Below are positions 45,720 to 54,600 of a DNA stretch of 64,000 nucleotides, piece after piece. The DNA lies in assembly GCF_000300255.2 (NCBI RefSeq), contig NC_020913.1:1548692-1612691 (forward strand). Reading direction: 5' to 3'. Source of the DNA: Candidatus Methanomethylophilus alvi Mx1201 (lineage in GTDB: Archaea > Thermoplasmatota > Thermoplasmata > Methanomassiliicoccales > Methanomethylophilaceae). Position 1 is the stretch's first letter; the number at the start of each line of letters is the position of its first letter. The position numbers and the translations under genes were made by a program. The notes under the pieces were generated by a model. The model was not told where the DNA came from, made no database searches, and worked only from the letters and a program-made list of their open reading frames with translations.

Positions 45720-47008
45720 AGAAGCTCCCTCCTGTCGCTCATCTCGCCTGCCAGCGGGGTCTGCATGACCACCTTGGCGGCCTCGACGGAGGACGTGTTC
45801 GCAAGCGCCCACATCAGCTTGGTGTAGGCCGTCTCCGGAAGCATGTCCCAGACGGTTATGGCTCCTGCGGCGAGCATGTCCCTCCCGGTGTTGTAGACGT
45901 TGAGGTTCGTCCTCCCGTTCAGGCACTGGGATGTCACGACGACGATTATACCCGCGTCCGTCGCCTCCTTGATGAGGGGCACCATGTTGCTGTTGACATG
46001 TCCGAGACCGGAACCGGCGATCACGACCCCCTTGCTCTTCATCACGACGTCGTGGAACAGGGCAGGGTCCATCCCGGGATAGAACTGCAGAAGGACGACG
46101 TCCGTGCACATGGCGCTCCTGGCCTCCACCTTCGCATCCGATACGGCCCTTCCGGGGGTGTTGAATACTATCTTCCCGTCCTTGTCCACATGTGCCACGG
46201 GCGGGACGTTTATGCTCTTGAACGCATCCCTGCGGGAGGTGTGCATCTTCCTTACGCGCGTACCGCAGTGTACGGCGAACGAGTCGTCCCCGGGACCGTC
46301 GTGCATGACCACGAATACCCCAGCACGGCCGCCCTCCACGCAGAACTTGGCCGCGGCCATCAGGTTGCAGCTCGCGTCCGAAGAGGGCCTGTCGGAAGAC
46401 CTCTGGGCACCCACGAAGACGACGGGTTTGGAGACCTCCCCGAGCATGAACGATACGGCGGATGCGGTGTATCCCATGGTATCGGTCCCGTGGGGGACGA
46501 TGACGGCGTCCGCGCCGCCGTCGAGCTCCTCGGCGATGGCCTCGGCCAGTTTCTGCCAGTGGGGGACGGTCATGTTCTCGGAGAAGATGGAGAAGAGGAC
46601 CTTCGCCTTCAGATTGGCGACCTCCTTTATCTCCGGAACGGCGTTGATCATGTCGGACGTGGAGAGGGCGGGATGGACGGCACCGGTCCTGTAGTCGACG
46701 TAGGATGCGATGGTCCCTCCGGTACCTATCAGGACTATGGTCTTCAGACCCTCCTTGGTCTCCTCGGCGGACTCGGGCTTCACCCTCTCGACGGGCTTGG
46801 AGACGACTTCGATCTCGGCGGACTCGTCGATACGGATACCGATGTTGTATCCGCTCTTGACCTTCAGGATGACTATGTCCTCGCCGCTGAACTCGTGATG
46901 CGGCATCAGGACTCCTTTGTAAGACTTACCGGAGGTCTCGATGGACAGCGTGCAGCCTTCCTCTGCACCTGCGTCCCCGAGCTTCTTCGACAGGAATTCA
47001 GCATACAT
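45716..47008 (-). CDS. gatD: GatD, archaeal Glu-tRNA(Gln) amidotransferase subunit D
   Basis: A 430-residue L-asparaginase-like subunit that liberates ammonia from glutamine or asparagine for GatE. Motifs: IVLIGTGGTIASYVDYRTG (first catalytic Thr) and IVPHGTDTMGYTAS (second), after an N-terminal small beta domain (about residues 1-85). The TATA box at 47032-47042 lies about 29 bases before the ATG, so the gatDE message is leaderless. Ends in TGA overlapping gatE. Confidence 0.95.
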   Translation of the reverse strand: MYAEFLSKKLGDAGAEEGCTLSIETSGKSYKGVLMPHHEFSGEDIVILKVKSGYNIGIRIDESAEIEVVSKPVERVKPESAEETKEGLKTIVLIGTGGTIASYVDYRTGAVHPALSTSDMINAVPEIKEVANLKAKVLFSIFSENMTVPHWQKLAEAIAEELDGGADAVIVPHGTDTMGYTASAVSFMLGEVSKPVVFVGAQRSSDRPSSDASCNLMAAAKFCVEGGRAGVFVVMHDGPGDDSFAVHCGTRVRKMHTSRRDAFKSINVPPVAHVDKDGKIVFNTPGRAVSDAKVEARSAMCTDVVLLQFYPGMDPALFHDVVMKSKGVVIAGSGLGHVNSNMVPLIKEATDAGIIVVVTSQCLNGRTNLNVYNTGRDMLAAGAITVWDMLPETAYTKLMWALANTSSVEAAKVVMQTPLAGEMSDRRELL

Positions 47009-47031
47009 AATGTGGCGACGTATTCCGTCGT

Positions 47032-47042
47032 CCCTTTTATAC
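47032..47042 (-). promoter_or_regulatory. TATA box of gatDE
   Basis: Minus-strand GTATAAAAGGG. The divergent hypB has its own box (ACCTTTAATG, 47059-47068) 29 bases before its ATG, so both start leaderless from one short spacer. Confidence 0.6.
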
Positions 47043-47091
47043 GTACGCGCATGACTAACCTTTAATGCGAGGTACGGATATCACTGGCATT

Positions 47092-47742
47092 ATGCACATA
47101 GTTCAGGCCGGAATGGAGACCGATGTCCTCAAAGCGAACAACAAGGTGGCCCACGAGATCTACCATATGTTCAAGGAGCACGGGATAAGGTCCGTGGACT
47201 TCATGGGATCCATCGGGTCCGGGAAGACCACCCTCATCTGCGAGATGGGAAAGAGGCTGGAGGAACAGGGGAAGAAGGTCGTGGTCATCGCCGGGGATGT
47301 CACCGGGGACGACGACTTCAAGAGGTTCAAGGCCGCCGGACTGGAAGCCATAAACTGCAACACCAACAAGGAGTGCCATCTGGAGGCCTGGCAGATAAAG
47401 AAGGTCCTGGAAGGCACCGACCTGGACAGGTACGACGTCGTCATAATCGAGAACGTCGGGAACCTCGTATGCCCTGCGGACTTCCCTCTGGGGACCGATT
47501 ACAGGGCGGTCGTCATATCCACGACCGAGGGGGACGACATGGTGAGGAAACATCACGCCGTATTCCTCCACTCGGATGTAGCCGTACTAAACAAGATGGA
47601 CATCTGCGATGCGGTCGGAGTGGACCCGCAGATCATCCTGGACGACTACGCGAAACTGACTGGCGGCGTCAAGAAGATGTATACCACCAGCGCGAAGAAG
47701 GGGGACGGGATCGACGAGGTCATCGCCGCCCTCGGCCTGTGA
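47092..47742 (+). CDS. hypB: HypB, hydrogenase nickel incorporation GTPase
   Basis: A 216-residue SIMIBI GTPase: P-loop DFMGSIGSGKTTLICE, VVVIAGDVTGDDD, VIIENVGNLVCPADF and the guanine motif VLNKMDI. Cys/His residues between helices (NCNTNKECHLEA) are in the region that binds nickel. It inserts Ni into [NiFe]-hydrogenase with HypA. There is no long N-terminal His-rich tail, as usual in archaea. The promoter places the start at 47092, not nine codons earlier. Ends in TGA. Confidence 0.95.
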   Translation: MHIVQAGMETDVLKANNKVAHEIYHMFKEHGIRSVDFMGSIGSGKTTLICEMGKRLEEQGKKVVVIAGDVTGDDDFKRFKAAGLEAINCNTNKECHLEAWQIKKVLEGTDLDRYDVVIIENVGNLVCPADFPLGTDYRAVVISTTEGDDMVRKHHAVFLHSDVAVLNKMDICDAVGVDPQIILDDYAKLTGGVKKMYTTSAKKGDGIDEVIAALGL

Positions 47743-47805
47743 AGGTCCTGCATGCAGTAAAACGCTTTATTAACCCTTGGAACATAGGTGATTCAAGTGA
47801 GCAAC

Positions 47806-49128
47806 ATGAAGATCTTGACAATCGGTGGAGGAGCAAGGGAACACGCGGCAGTGTGCGCCCTCGCCCGCGGAGGCGCGGAGATATACGCCGTGATGAAGAA
47901 CGCCAACCCCGGGATAGAGGAACTCGCCAAGAAGGTCCTTCTGGCAGACGAATCCGACATCGACAAGATCTGCGACTTCGCCATCAACAACTTCATCGAG
48001 TTCGCGTTCGTCGGACCCGAGGCCCCTCTGGCGGCAGGCGTCGTGGACGCCCTCGCCAACGTAGGGGTGAAATGCGCCTCGCCCACCAAGGCGGCGGCCA
48101 GGATAGAGACCTCCAAGACCTTCATGAGGAACCTCGTCCAGAAATACAGCATCGAAGGGAACATCGCGTTCGCCAGCTTCGACAACGAGACCGACGCCAT
48201 AGAATACGTCAGGAACGTGAAGTACCCCGTGGCGATCAAACCCGTCGGGCTCACAGGCGGGAAAGGGGTCAAGGTCCAGGGAGACCAGCTGAAGGATGTG
48301 GAGGACACCATCGCATACATCGACGAGATCTTCCAGAACAACGTAGGCGGCGGGAAGGTCATCATCGAGGAGAAGGCGGTCGGGGAGGAATTCACCCAGA
48401 TGGTCTTCACCGACGGAAAGGACATCATCCCCATGCCCTTGGTACAGGACCATAAGCGTGCGTACGAGGGGGACACCGGACCCAACACCGGAGGGATGGG
48501 GTCGTACAGCGATGCGGACGGGCTTCTCCCGTTCGTGACCGCAGAAGACAGACAGAAGGCCTTGGACATAGTAAGATCCATCGTCAAGGCACTGGCCGAC
48601 GAGGGATGCCCCTACAAGGGCACCATGTACGGACAGTTCATGCTGACCAAGGACGGACCCAAGATCATCGAGATCAACGCCAGGTTCGGAGACCCGGAGG
48701 CCATGAACGTCCTCACCGCCCTGAAATCAGACTTCACCGAGATCGTCAGATGGATGGCCACCGGAAAGATGAGGGGCGAGGTCGAGTTCGCCCCCAAGGC
48801 CACCGTCTGCAAATACTTGGTACCCAGAGGATACGGCGTGAAGTCCGAGCCCGGACACACCATCGCCGTCGACGTGGACGCCATCGATAACGTCGGAGCG
48901 GTCGCATACTTCGGCAGCGTGGACAAGAGGGACGGTAAGCTCGTGACCGGGACGTCCCGTTCCGTAGGCATTGTGGGTATCGGCGAGAACCTCGCCGAAG
49001 CGAACGACAACTGCGAGAAAGCCCTCAACTACGTCAGATGCGACGCATCGTATGTCCGCCACGACATCGGAACGGCGGAGCTGATCCAGAAAAGGGTCGA
49101 CCACATGAACCAGATCCGCGGACAATGA
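47806..49128 (+). CDS. purD: Phosphoribosylamine-glycine ligase
   Basis: A 440-residue GARS ATP-grasp enzyme of purine synthesis: MKILTIGGGAREHAA, EFAFVGPEAPLAAGVVDAL, YPVAIKPVGLTGGKGVKV (ATP loop), DHKRAYEGDTGPNTGGMGSY and IEINARFGDPEAMNVL. It makes glycinamide ribonucleotide. A TATA box GCTTTATTAACC (47763-47774) leaves a very short leader; GTG at 47797 is an alternative start. Stop overlaps truA (ATGA), so purD-truA-translin is an operon. Ends in TGA. Confidence 0.95.
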   Translation: MKILTIGGGAREHAAVCALARGGAEIYAVMKNANPGIEELAKKVLLADESDIDKICDFAINNFIEFAFVGPEAPLAAGVVDALANVGVKCASPTKAAARIETSKTFMRNLVQKYSIEGNIAFASFDNETDAIEYVRNVKYPVAIKPVGLTGGKGVKVQGDQLKDVEDTIAYIDEIFQNNVGGGKVIIEEKAVGEEFTQMVFTDGKDIIPMPLVQDHKRAYEGDTGPNTGGMGSYSDADGLLPFVTAEDRQKALDIVRSIVKALADEGCPYKGTMYGQFMLTKDGPKIIEINARFGDPEAMNVLTALKSDFTEIVRWMATGKMRGEVEFAPKATVCKYLVPRGYGVKSEPGHTIAVDVDAIDNVGAVAYFGSVDKRDGKLVTGTSRSVGIVGIGENLAEANDNCEKALNYVRCDASYVRHDIGTAELIQKRVDHMNQIRGQ

Positions 49129-49934
49129 GACGTGTAGCCGTCAAGATAGCCTATCTGGGAGACGGATTCAACGGCTCCCAGATACAACCCCCGGAGACAG
49201 GCCTCCGCACCGTCGCAGGGGAGATCCTGGACAAACTAATCCTGGTGGACCATGTGCCGGAGGACAGGATAGACCTCCGTTTCTCCAGCCGCACCGATTC
49301 AGGCGTCAGCGCCCTCGGGAACGTCGTCGCATTCTACACCGAATTCAAGGATCTGGGTCTTCTTCTCCAAGCGCTCAATTCCGTATCGAGGGGAGTCTAC
49401 TATACCGGGGTGGCCGAGATATCGGACACCTTCAATCCGAGGATGGCGGATAAGCGCTACTACAGGTATGTCACCCCTTCGAAGAATATAGATCTGGCAC
49501 GTTTCACCGAGGCCGCCAAGATATTCGAGGGGCACCATGATTTCAAGAGGTTCGCCAAGAACGAGACCGGAAGGTCCACGGTCATGGCGATAGATTCCGT
49601 GGAAGTACGTACCGGGAACGGCGTCATCATAACCGACTTCTGTGCCAATTACTTCCTTTGGAACATGATCCGCAGGATAATGGCCGCCGTCATACAGGTC
49701 GGAAACGGCATGTCGTCCCTGGATGATGTCAAGGAGGTCCTCGCGGGTAAAGACGCCACCTTCGGTCTCGCCAAACCCTGCGGACTTACCCTGCTGGATG
49801 TCACATACCCAGATCTGGAATTCTGGAGACCGGAGACGTGCCCTTATACCAAGCGCATAGACCGTGACCTGTATGTCGATGCCATGAGGCTCGATTTCCA
49901 CAGATCGCTGAACTACCCCGAGATGAGGCGATGA
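49125..49934 (+). CDS. truA: tRNA pseudouridine synthase A
   Basis: A 269-residue TruA/PUS1-family protein: MRRVAVKIAYLGDGFNGSQI at the start, catalytic Asp in SSRTDSGVSALGNVVAF, RYYRYVTP and a C-terminal FLWNMIRRIMA block. It isomerises uridines 38-40 of the tRNA anticodon arm. It is translationally coupled at both ends: ATGA with purD, and ATGA with the translin gene. Ends in TGA. Confidence 0.95.
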   Translation: MRRVAVKIAYLGDGFNGSQIQPPETGLRTVAGEILDKLILVDHVPEDRIDLRFSSRTDSGVSALGNVVAFYTEFKDLGLLLQALNSVSRGVYYTGVAEISDTFNPRMADKRYYRYVTPSKNIDLARFTEAAKIFEGHHDFKRFAKNETGRSTVMAIDSVEVRTGNGVIITDFCANYFLWNMIRRIMAAVIQVGNGMSSLDDVKEVLAGKDATFGLAKPCGLTLLDVTYPDLEFWRPETCPYTKRIDRDLYVDAMRLDFHRSLNYPEMRR

Positions 49935-50521
49935 CCTTCGAAGAACAGATAGAGGATGTTACACGTGCACTTACGGATCTGGAACAGGCGCAGGAATCCG
50001 CATTCTCGCAATCCAGAAAAATAATCAGAAAGACGAAGACGGCCATCCACCTGATACATGAAGACAGAAGGGACGCCGAACTGATCGATTCCATTTCAGG
50101 AGACATCGCGGCACTCATAGAGTCCGTCTCGAGATATCCGCAGATCGTATACGGACAATCCGTGGAAGATGCCATGATGGAATTCGCAGAGACTGTGATC
50201 TACGATTACGTCTCCCGCGGACAGGATATCCCTTCATACCTGGTCCTCGATGTGACACCGGCCGCCTGGGTCATGGGACTTGCGGACACCATAGGGGAAC
50301 TCAGGAGGGATCTGCTCCGCTATCTGATGGAAGATGACATGGAAAAAGCCGAAAAGACATTCTCCAAGATGGAGATCCTTTCCGATGCGCTGATGTCCTT
50401 CGATGTCAAGGATTCGGTAGCGCCCATAAGAAGAAAACAAGACATAGCCAGAGGCATAATGGACCGTTCTCGCACAGACCTGTCCACTGCCATGGTGATG
50501 TCACGTTACGGAAGAAGATGA
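49931..50521 (+). CDS. Translin family protein
   Basis: A 196-residue all-helical protein of the archaeal translin family, with SRKIIRKTKTAIHLIHEDRR near the start, a middle EFAETVIYDYVSRGQDIPSY helix and WVMGLADTIGELRRDLLRYL. Archaeal translins form octameric shells and cut or bind RNA. It is coupled to truA (ATGA overlap), hinting at RNA metabolism, perhaps tRNA fragments. Ends in TGA. Confidence 0.9.
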   Translation: MTFEEQIEDVTRALTDLEQAQESAFSQSRKIIRKTKTAIHLIHEDRRDAELIDSISGDIAALIESVSRYPQIVYGQSVEDAMMEFAETVIYDYVSRGQDIPSYLVLDVTPAAWVMGLADTIGELRRDLLRYLMEDDMEKAEKTFSKMEILSDALMSFDVKDSVAPIRRKQDIARGIMDRSRTDLSTAMVMSRYGRR

Positions 50522-50765
50522 TCTTTTTCATAGGATCTGCGGCAATACCTTCCAACAATCCCTTGAGGAACGCCACATCGTCCACGTCACATACCTTCGG
50601 CATAGGCTTCGCACCCTCGTAAGAGGGTCCCCGAACCTCTTCACCGAGGGCCGATACGGACATCTGGATCATGTTGAACAGGAATCTGTCGTCATAGATC
50701 CCTCCGATGACGCCCCCCCTTACAATAGACGGGATATCCGCCCATCGTCTTCCTGAATGAGACAT
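50522..50765 (-). pseudogene. Possible gene remnant
   Basis: A minus-strand frame with protein-like content (DDRFLFNMIQMSVSALGEEV, then KPMPKVCDVDDVAFLKGLLE) runs convergent to the translin gene and then continues into its antisense, so it cannot be intact. A run of seven G near 50715 on the coding strand is a potential slippage site. No family recognised. The rest of 50522-50850 holds only this and the terminator. Confidence 0.25.
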
Positions 50766-50827
50766 CCGACCCCGAAAGGACGTCTTTCACCTGACGGAAA
50801 CGGATCTGAAGTGGATATTGAAAGAAA

Positions 50828-50845
50828 AGAGGGCTTTCGCCCCCA
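50828..50845 (-). terminator. Hairpin with pyrimidine tract after the secreted-protein gene
   Basis: On the minus strand GGGC, loop GAAA, GCCC (50831-50842), followed by TCTTTTCTTT, directly after the gene ending at 50857. Very likely the end of the aglB operon. Confidence 0.6.
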
Positions 50846-50856
50846 TTGAATGGTTT

Positions 50857-51651
50857 TCAGCGCCTGGCCTTCGGCTTACCGTAGTTCTTCACCGGCTTCC
50901 TCACCACGTAGATGAACGCGATGATGACGATGATGAAGATGATGGCCATCACGTAGTTCAGCCAGTCGTAGTTACCGTCCTCGTAATAGAACGTGGACTT
51001 CTCCAAGACTATGCTGCCATCGGAAGTCGCGACATAGAACGAATGCTGACCATGAGACAGGTTCGAACTGTAGTACTTGTAGGATATAGTACTGGAACTT
51101 CCGGGTGAGACCTTCAGCGTGGTGGCGCTGTCCTCGATCTTCTCTCCATCCACGAAGAAATAGACCGTCGTGTTGATGTCTACCTCCCCGTTGTTGGAGA
51201 TCGTGGCGGACAGGGTTATCGGTGTTACGACCTTGATGTCTACACTGTCGGTGTAGGTCATATCGCTGCCGCCGTCGATGGACTCCGTCCAGGTCACGGT
51301 AAGGGTGTACCTGCCGGTGGTGGTGGGCGCAGTCACCGTGAGGGTGACGACCTCTCCGTTATCCATGTCCCCGGAGGACGGGCTGACCGCACTGCTCTGG
51401 GTCGTCCCGGAGGAATTGGTCAGCTTAGCCGTATACGATATCGAGAGCGTGGTATACGAGGAGATCTCCTTAAACGTCATGTCGAACTTCAGTTCACCGC
51501 TGGGCTTTACAGAAGTCTCATCACCTGTTATCGAGTAGTTGGCGGTCTGTTCCGAATCGGCGGCCTCGGACTCAGAACCGGTCTCGCTTAGGAGAACGGC
51601 CCCGGCCGAGAAGACGACCAGAACGGCCGCGAGCATGGTCCATACCTTCAC
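50857..51651 (-). CDS. Secreted, membrane-anchored beta-sandwich protein coupled to aglB
   Basis: A 264-residue surface protein: N-terminal signal sequence (WTMLAAVLVVFSAGAVLLS), a Ser/Thr-rich ectodomain of two Ig/CARDB-like beta sandwiches (for example VTAPTTTGRYTLTVTW, then ATISNNGEVDINTTVYFF), and a C-terminal membrane anchor (YVMAIIFIIVIIAFIYVV) before a basic tail. Several N-x-S/T sites (NSSG, NTTV, NLSH) could be glycosylated. The GTG start overlaps the aglB stop (GTGA), so it is made together with the STT3-like protein and is a good candidate for its partner or substrate. Ends in TGA. Confidence 0.75.
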   Translation of the reverse strand: MKVWTMLAAVLVVFSAGAVLLSETGSESEAADSEQTANYSITGDETSVKPSGELKFDMTFKEISSYTTLSISYTAKLTNSSGTTQSSAVSPSSGDMDNGEVVTLTVTAPTTTGRYTLTVTWTESIDGGSDMTYTDSVDIKVVTPITLSATISNNGEVDINTTVYFFVDGEKIEDSATTLKVSPGSSSTISYKYYSSNLSHGQHSFYVATSDGSIVLEKSTFYYEDGNYDWLNYVMAIIFIIVIIAFIYVVRKPVKNYGKPKARR

Positions 51652-54600
51652 TTGCGTGAGAACACCCCCCTCTTGGATCCCGTCCAGATTATCAGGAGCA
51701 GGACCAGCACGGTCAGTATGAAGAGGGCCCAGAAGGTCATGCTGATCTTCTTACCCTCATTGGAAGCACCTCCGTCGGAGACAGAGCCGCTGTCCAGAGA
51801 CAGATCGGCCGTCTGAGCCTCCAGGGCGGCCGCGGATGCGATATTGCCGCTCACCGTGATCTCCGAACTGTCGGTCTTCAACGATACGGCATTTCCGGCC
51901 ACATCGGTAACGGTCACATCGACCTTGACCTTGGGAACGGCCGTACTGCTGCCGTCGGTGTTGATCACCATGACATACAGGGTGGTGGTCGAGAATCCGT
52001 TCAGATTGAACTTCTCGGTGCTGTCGCCTGCATAGATGATGTATCCGGTGCTGTCGACGACGAACACCTTCCAGCCGGTGACGGACGAATCGGACAGCGA
52101 TGCGGTCACATTCGCATACTCCAGGTTGGAGTTGGGGTTGACGATGGTTATCGCATACCTGTATACGGAACCGGCGGCGATATCGGAACTCGTCTTGTCG
52201 GCGGATGTGACGTTTACGACGGTATCGTTCACAGTGGAAGCGGCTGCATACTTGTTCGCAGGAACGATGCACTTGGCGACCTCGTTACCGACGGTGTCGG
52301 AAACGGTCACATACATGTTGGAGTCCCCGGCCCCGATCTTGGTGGCATCGAAATGTCCTTTCACGGTGACCGTTCCATTGCTCTCGCCGGCGATCGTCAG
52401 CGTGTAGGCCTTGTCCAATACGAACACGGAGCTTCCGGTTATCACGTAGGTCATGGAGTATTTGTTGGTGTTGAAGACCTTGATCTCCAGAGTTCCGTTT
52501 CCTGCGGTGTCGAAGGATCCGCTGACTACCTCTACGGCATCGTCGTAGGTAGATCCCACGCCATTGCTGATGACGGAGAAGTTGTAGGTGACATCCTTGT
52601 CCTCGACCGCCACAGACTCGTCGGCATCTGTCTTGAGCTCGTATTTGATATTGTTGCTCTCGACGGTGACCTTCACACTCATGCTGACCGTCACGTTCTT
52701 CGGAACGTTGAACTCGTAGTTTCCGTCCTTGATGTCGACTCCGAGCTCGTAGTCCACGGCATTGTATGTGTATTCCACGGTCATGCTTCCGTCCGCTGTC
52801 ACACCTACGTATCCGGAGACCTTCACCGTCTCGTAGGGAGAGGTCAGATCCACAGCGGATATGGAGGAGGTTATCTTCTGAGAGACTGCGACCTTGTCTT
52901 CTCCGGACTTGACGCTGAAGATGTACTCGTGGTTCTTCTCGAGGTAGTACTTCACAGTGACAGTGGTGTCCGATGTAGACTTGTCACCTTTCTCGTAAGT
53001 CCCGGTGTTTCCGTCGGAATCTTTCAGAGCGGTGATGCTGAGGGAGTCGCCATCGGTGTACTTGACCTCGACGGCATAGCACTCGAACCCGTTGGTCAGG
53101 GAATCGAGGGTGAGGTTGTTGTGACCGAGATAGACCGTGAAGTTGTCGTCTGCGTAGTATCCCTGGTTGAGGAGCTCGTCGACGACCAGGTAATACTTGC
53201 CGGCGAACAGCTGGATCGAGTTTCCGTTGTTCTTCTGAAGCTCGAAATATGTGGGAGTCTCGGAATCCTTGTCGGTGTAGTAGTAGATCTTCAGGTCGTA
53301 TTCGGTGGAGTTGGTCACTCCGATCTTCTTGACCTGCAGAGGCTTCTCCGCATCCTCGGTGAGTTCGAACGACATCGTGGACAGAGATGTGTTGGACGTA
53401 ACTCCGGTAGAGGAGTTGGTCTTGTCGTTCAGGACCTTCAGCAGAACGGCGTCCATTGCAGACATGGTCACATCTATGCTTCCATCCTTGGGCACCCAGA
53501 ACACCGCCTTTCCGGAAGTGTTGGTGAGTACGTACAGGTTGTAGGAGGTCTCTCCATCGGTGATCTTTCCGCTCAGACCGTAGAACGGCAGGGTCTTGGT
53601 GGACGAACTGCTGGTCCCGGTGTGGAAGTTGACGGTCTGACTGACGGAGTATGCGATGCGCAGGGAGATGTTCCCGTCCTCGCTGTCGGCGGATATGTCA
53701 CCGGCGACTTCGAGGGTCCTGAGATCCGCCTGACCGTCACCGTTGTAGGAGTACAGGGTGTAGGTGCCGCTAGGAACATAGGCGGTATACTGACCGTCAC
53801 CGTTGGTGGTGCAGCTGAACACTGCGCCGTCGTCACCCCTTATGAAGGTCACGGTGACTCCGGATGCGGCCTTGCCGTCGACGTCCTTGACCGTACCGGT
53901 CACGGAATAGACGGTCTTCCCTTCACCGAGAGCGATACCGGTGCCGGAAGATGTTCCGACTCCATAGTAGATCTTGCCATCGGATATGACATAGGCGGTA
54001 TAGGTGTTGGCGACCCCTCCGGGAGCAGGTACAAATGCCTTCGTATCGGAATACGCAATGGATGTGTATCCAATCGAGGAGATCGTAGGGGCAGATCCCG
54101 TACTGTTGTTGGTGATATTCATGTTGTTGGCAGGATATGCGGTAAGGGAGATGGTCTTGGATCCTCCGGACGACACGGACACGGTGGAGGTGGATGATAT
54201 GACATATCCGTTACCTGCATCTTGTGCACCGTATGTGCCGGCAGGGACGACTATCTTGGCCGACCCTGCGGAATCGGTGGTTCCCTTGAAGACCTCTCCG
54301 GTATCCACGTTGTAGACGCTTGCATCGGTTCCGGAGACCTTCGCACCGTATTCGTCGGTGACAGTGACGGTGACGGTCCCGGTGGGGACGGATATGCGAA
54401 GGCTTTCGATGGCGGAGCTTTCGATGGCGGAGGACACCGTCACCTTGGCGGTGGTCACTGAAGTACCGTCCGCAAGATAGAGGGTGGCGTTGTAGATGTC
54501 CGGGACCATGTGGACTTCGCTGATCAAACCGTTGCTTACAGCGGCCTGATATGATTTACCGGAAGCCACACCGGTGTAGACCAGGTATCCCTCGAATTTA

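Noticed and set aside
43848..46109. Longer N-terminal extension of GatE reaching into gatD
   Set aside because: The extension is an Arg-rich out-of-frame shadow of gatD; ATGA overlap and homology fix the start at 45719.
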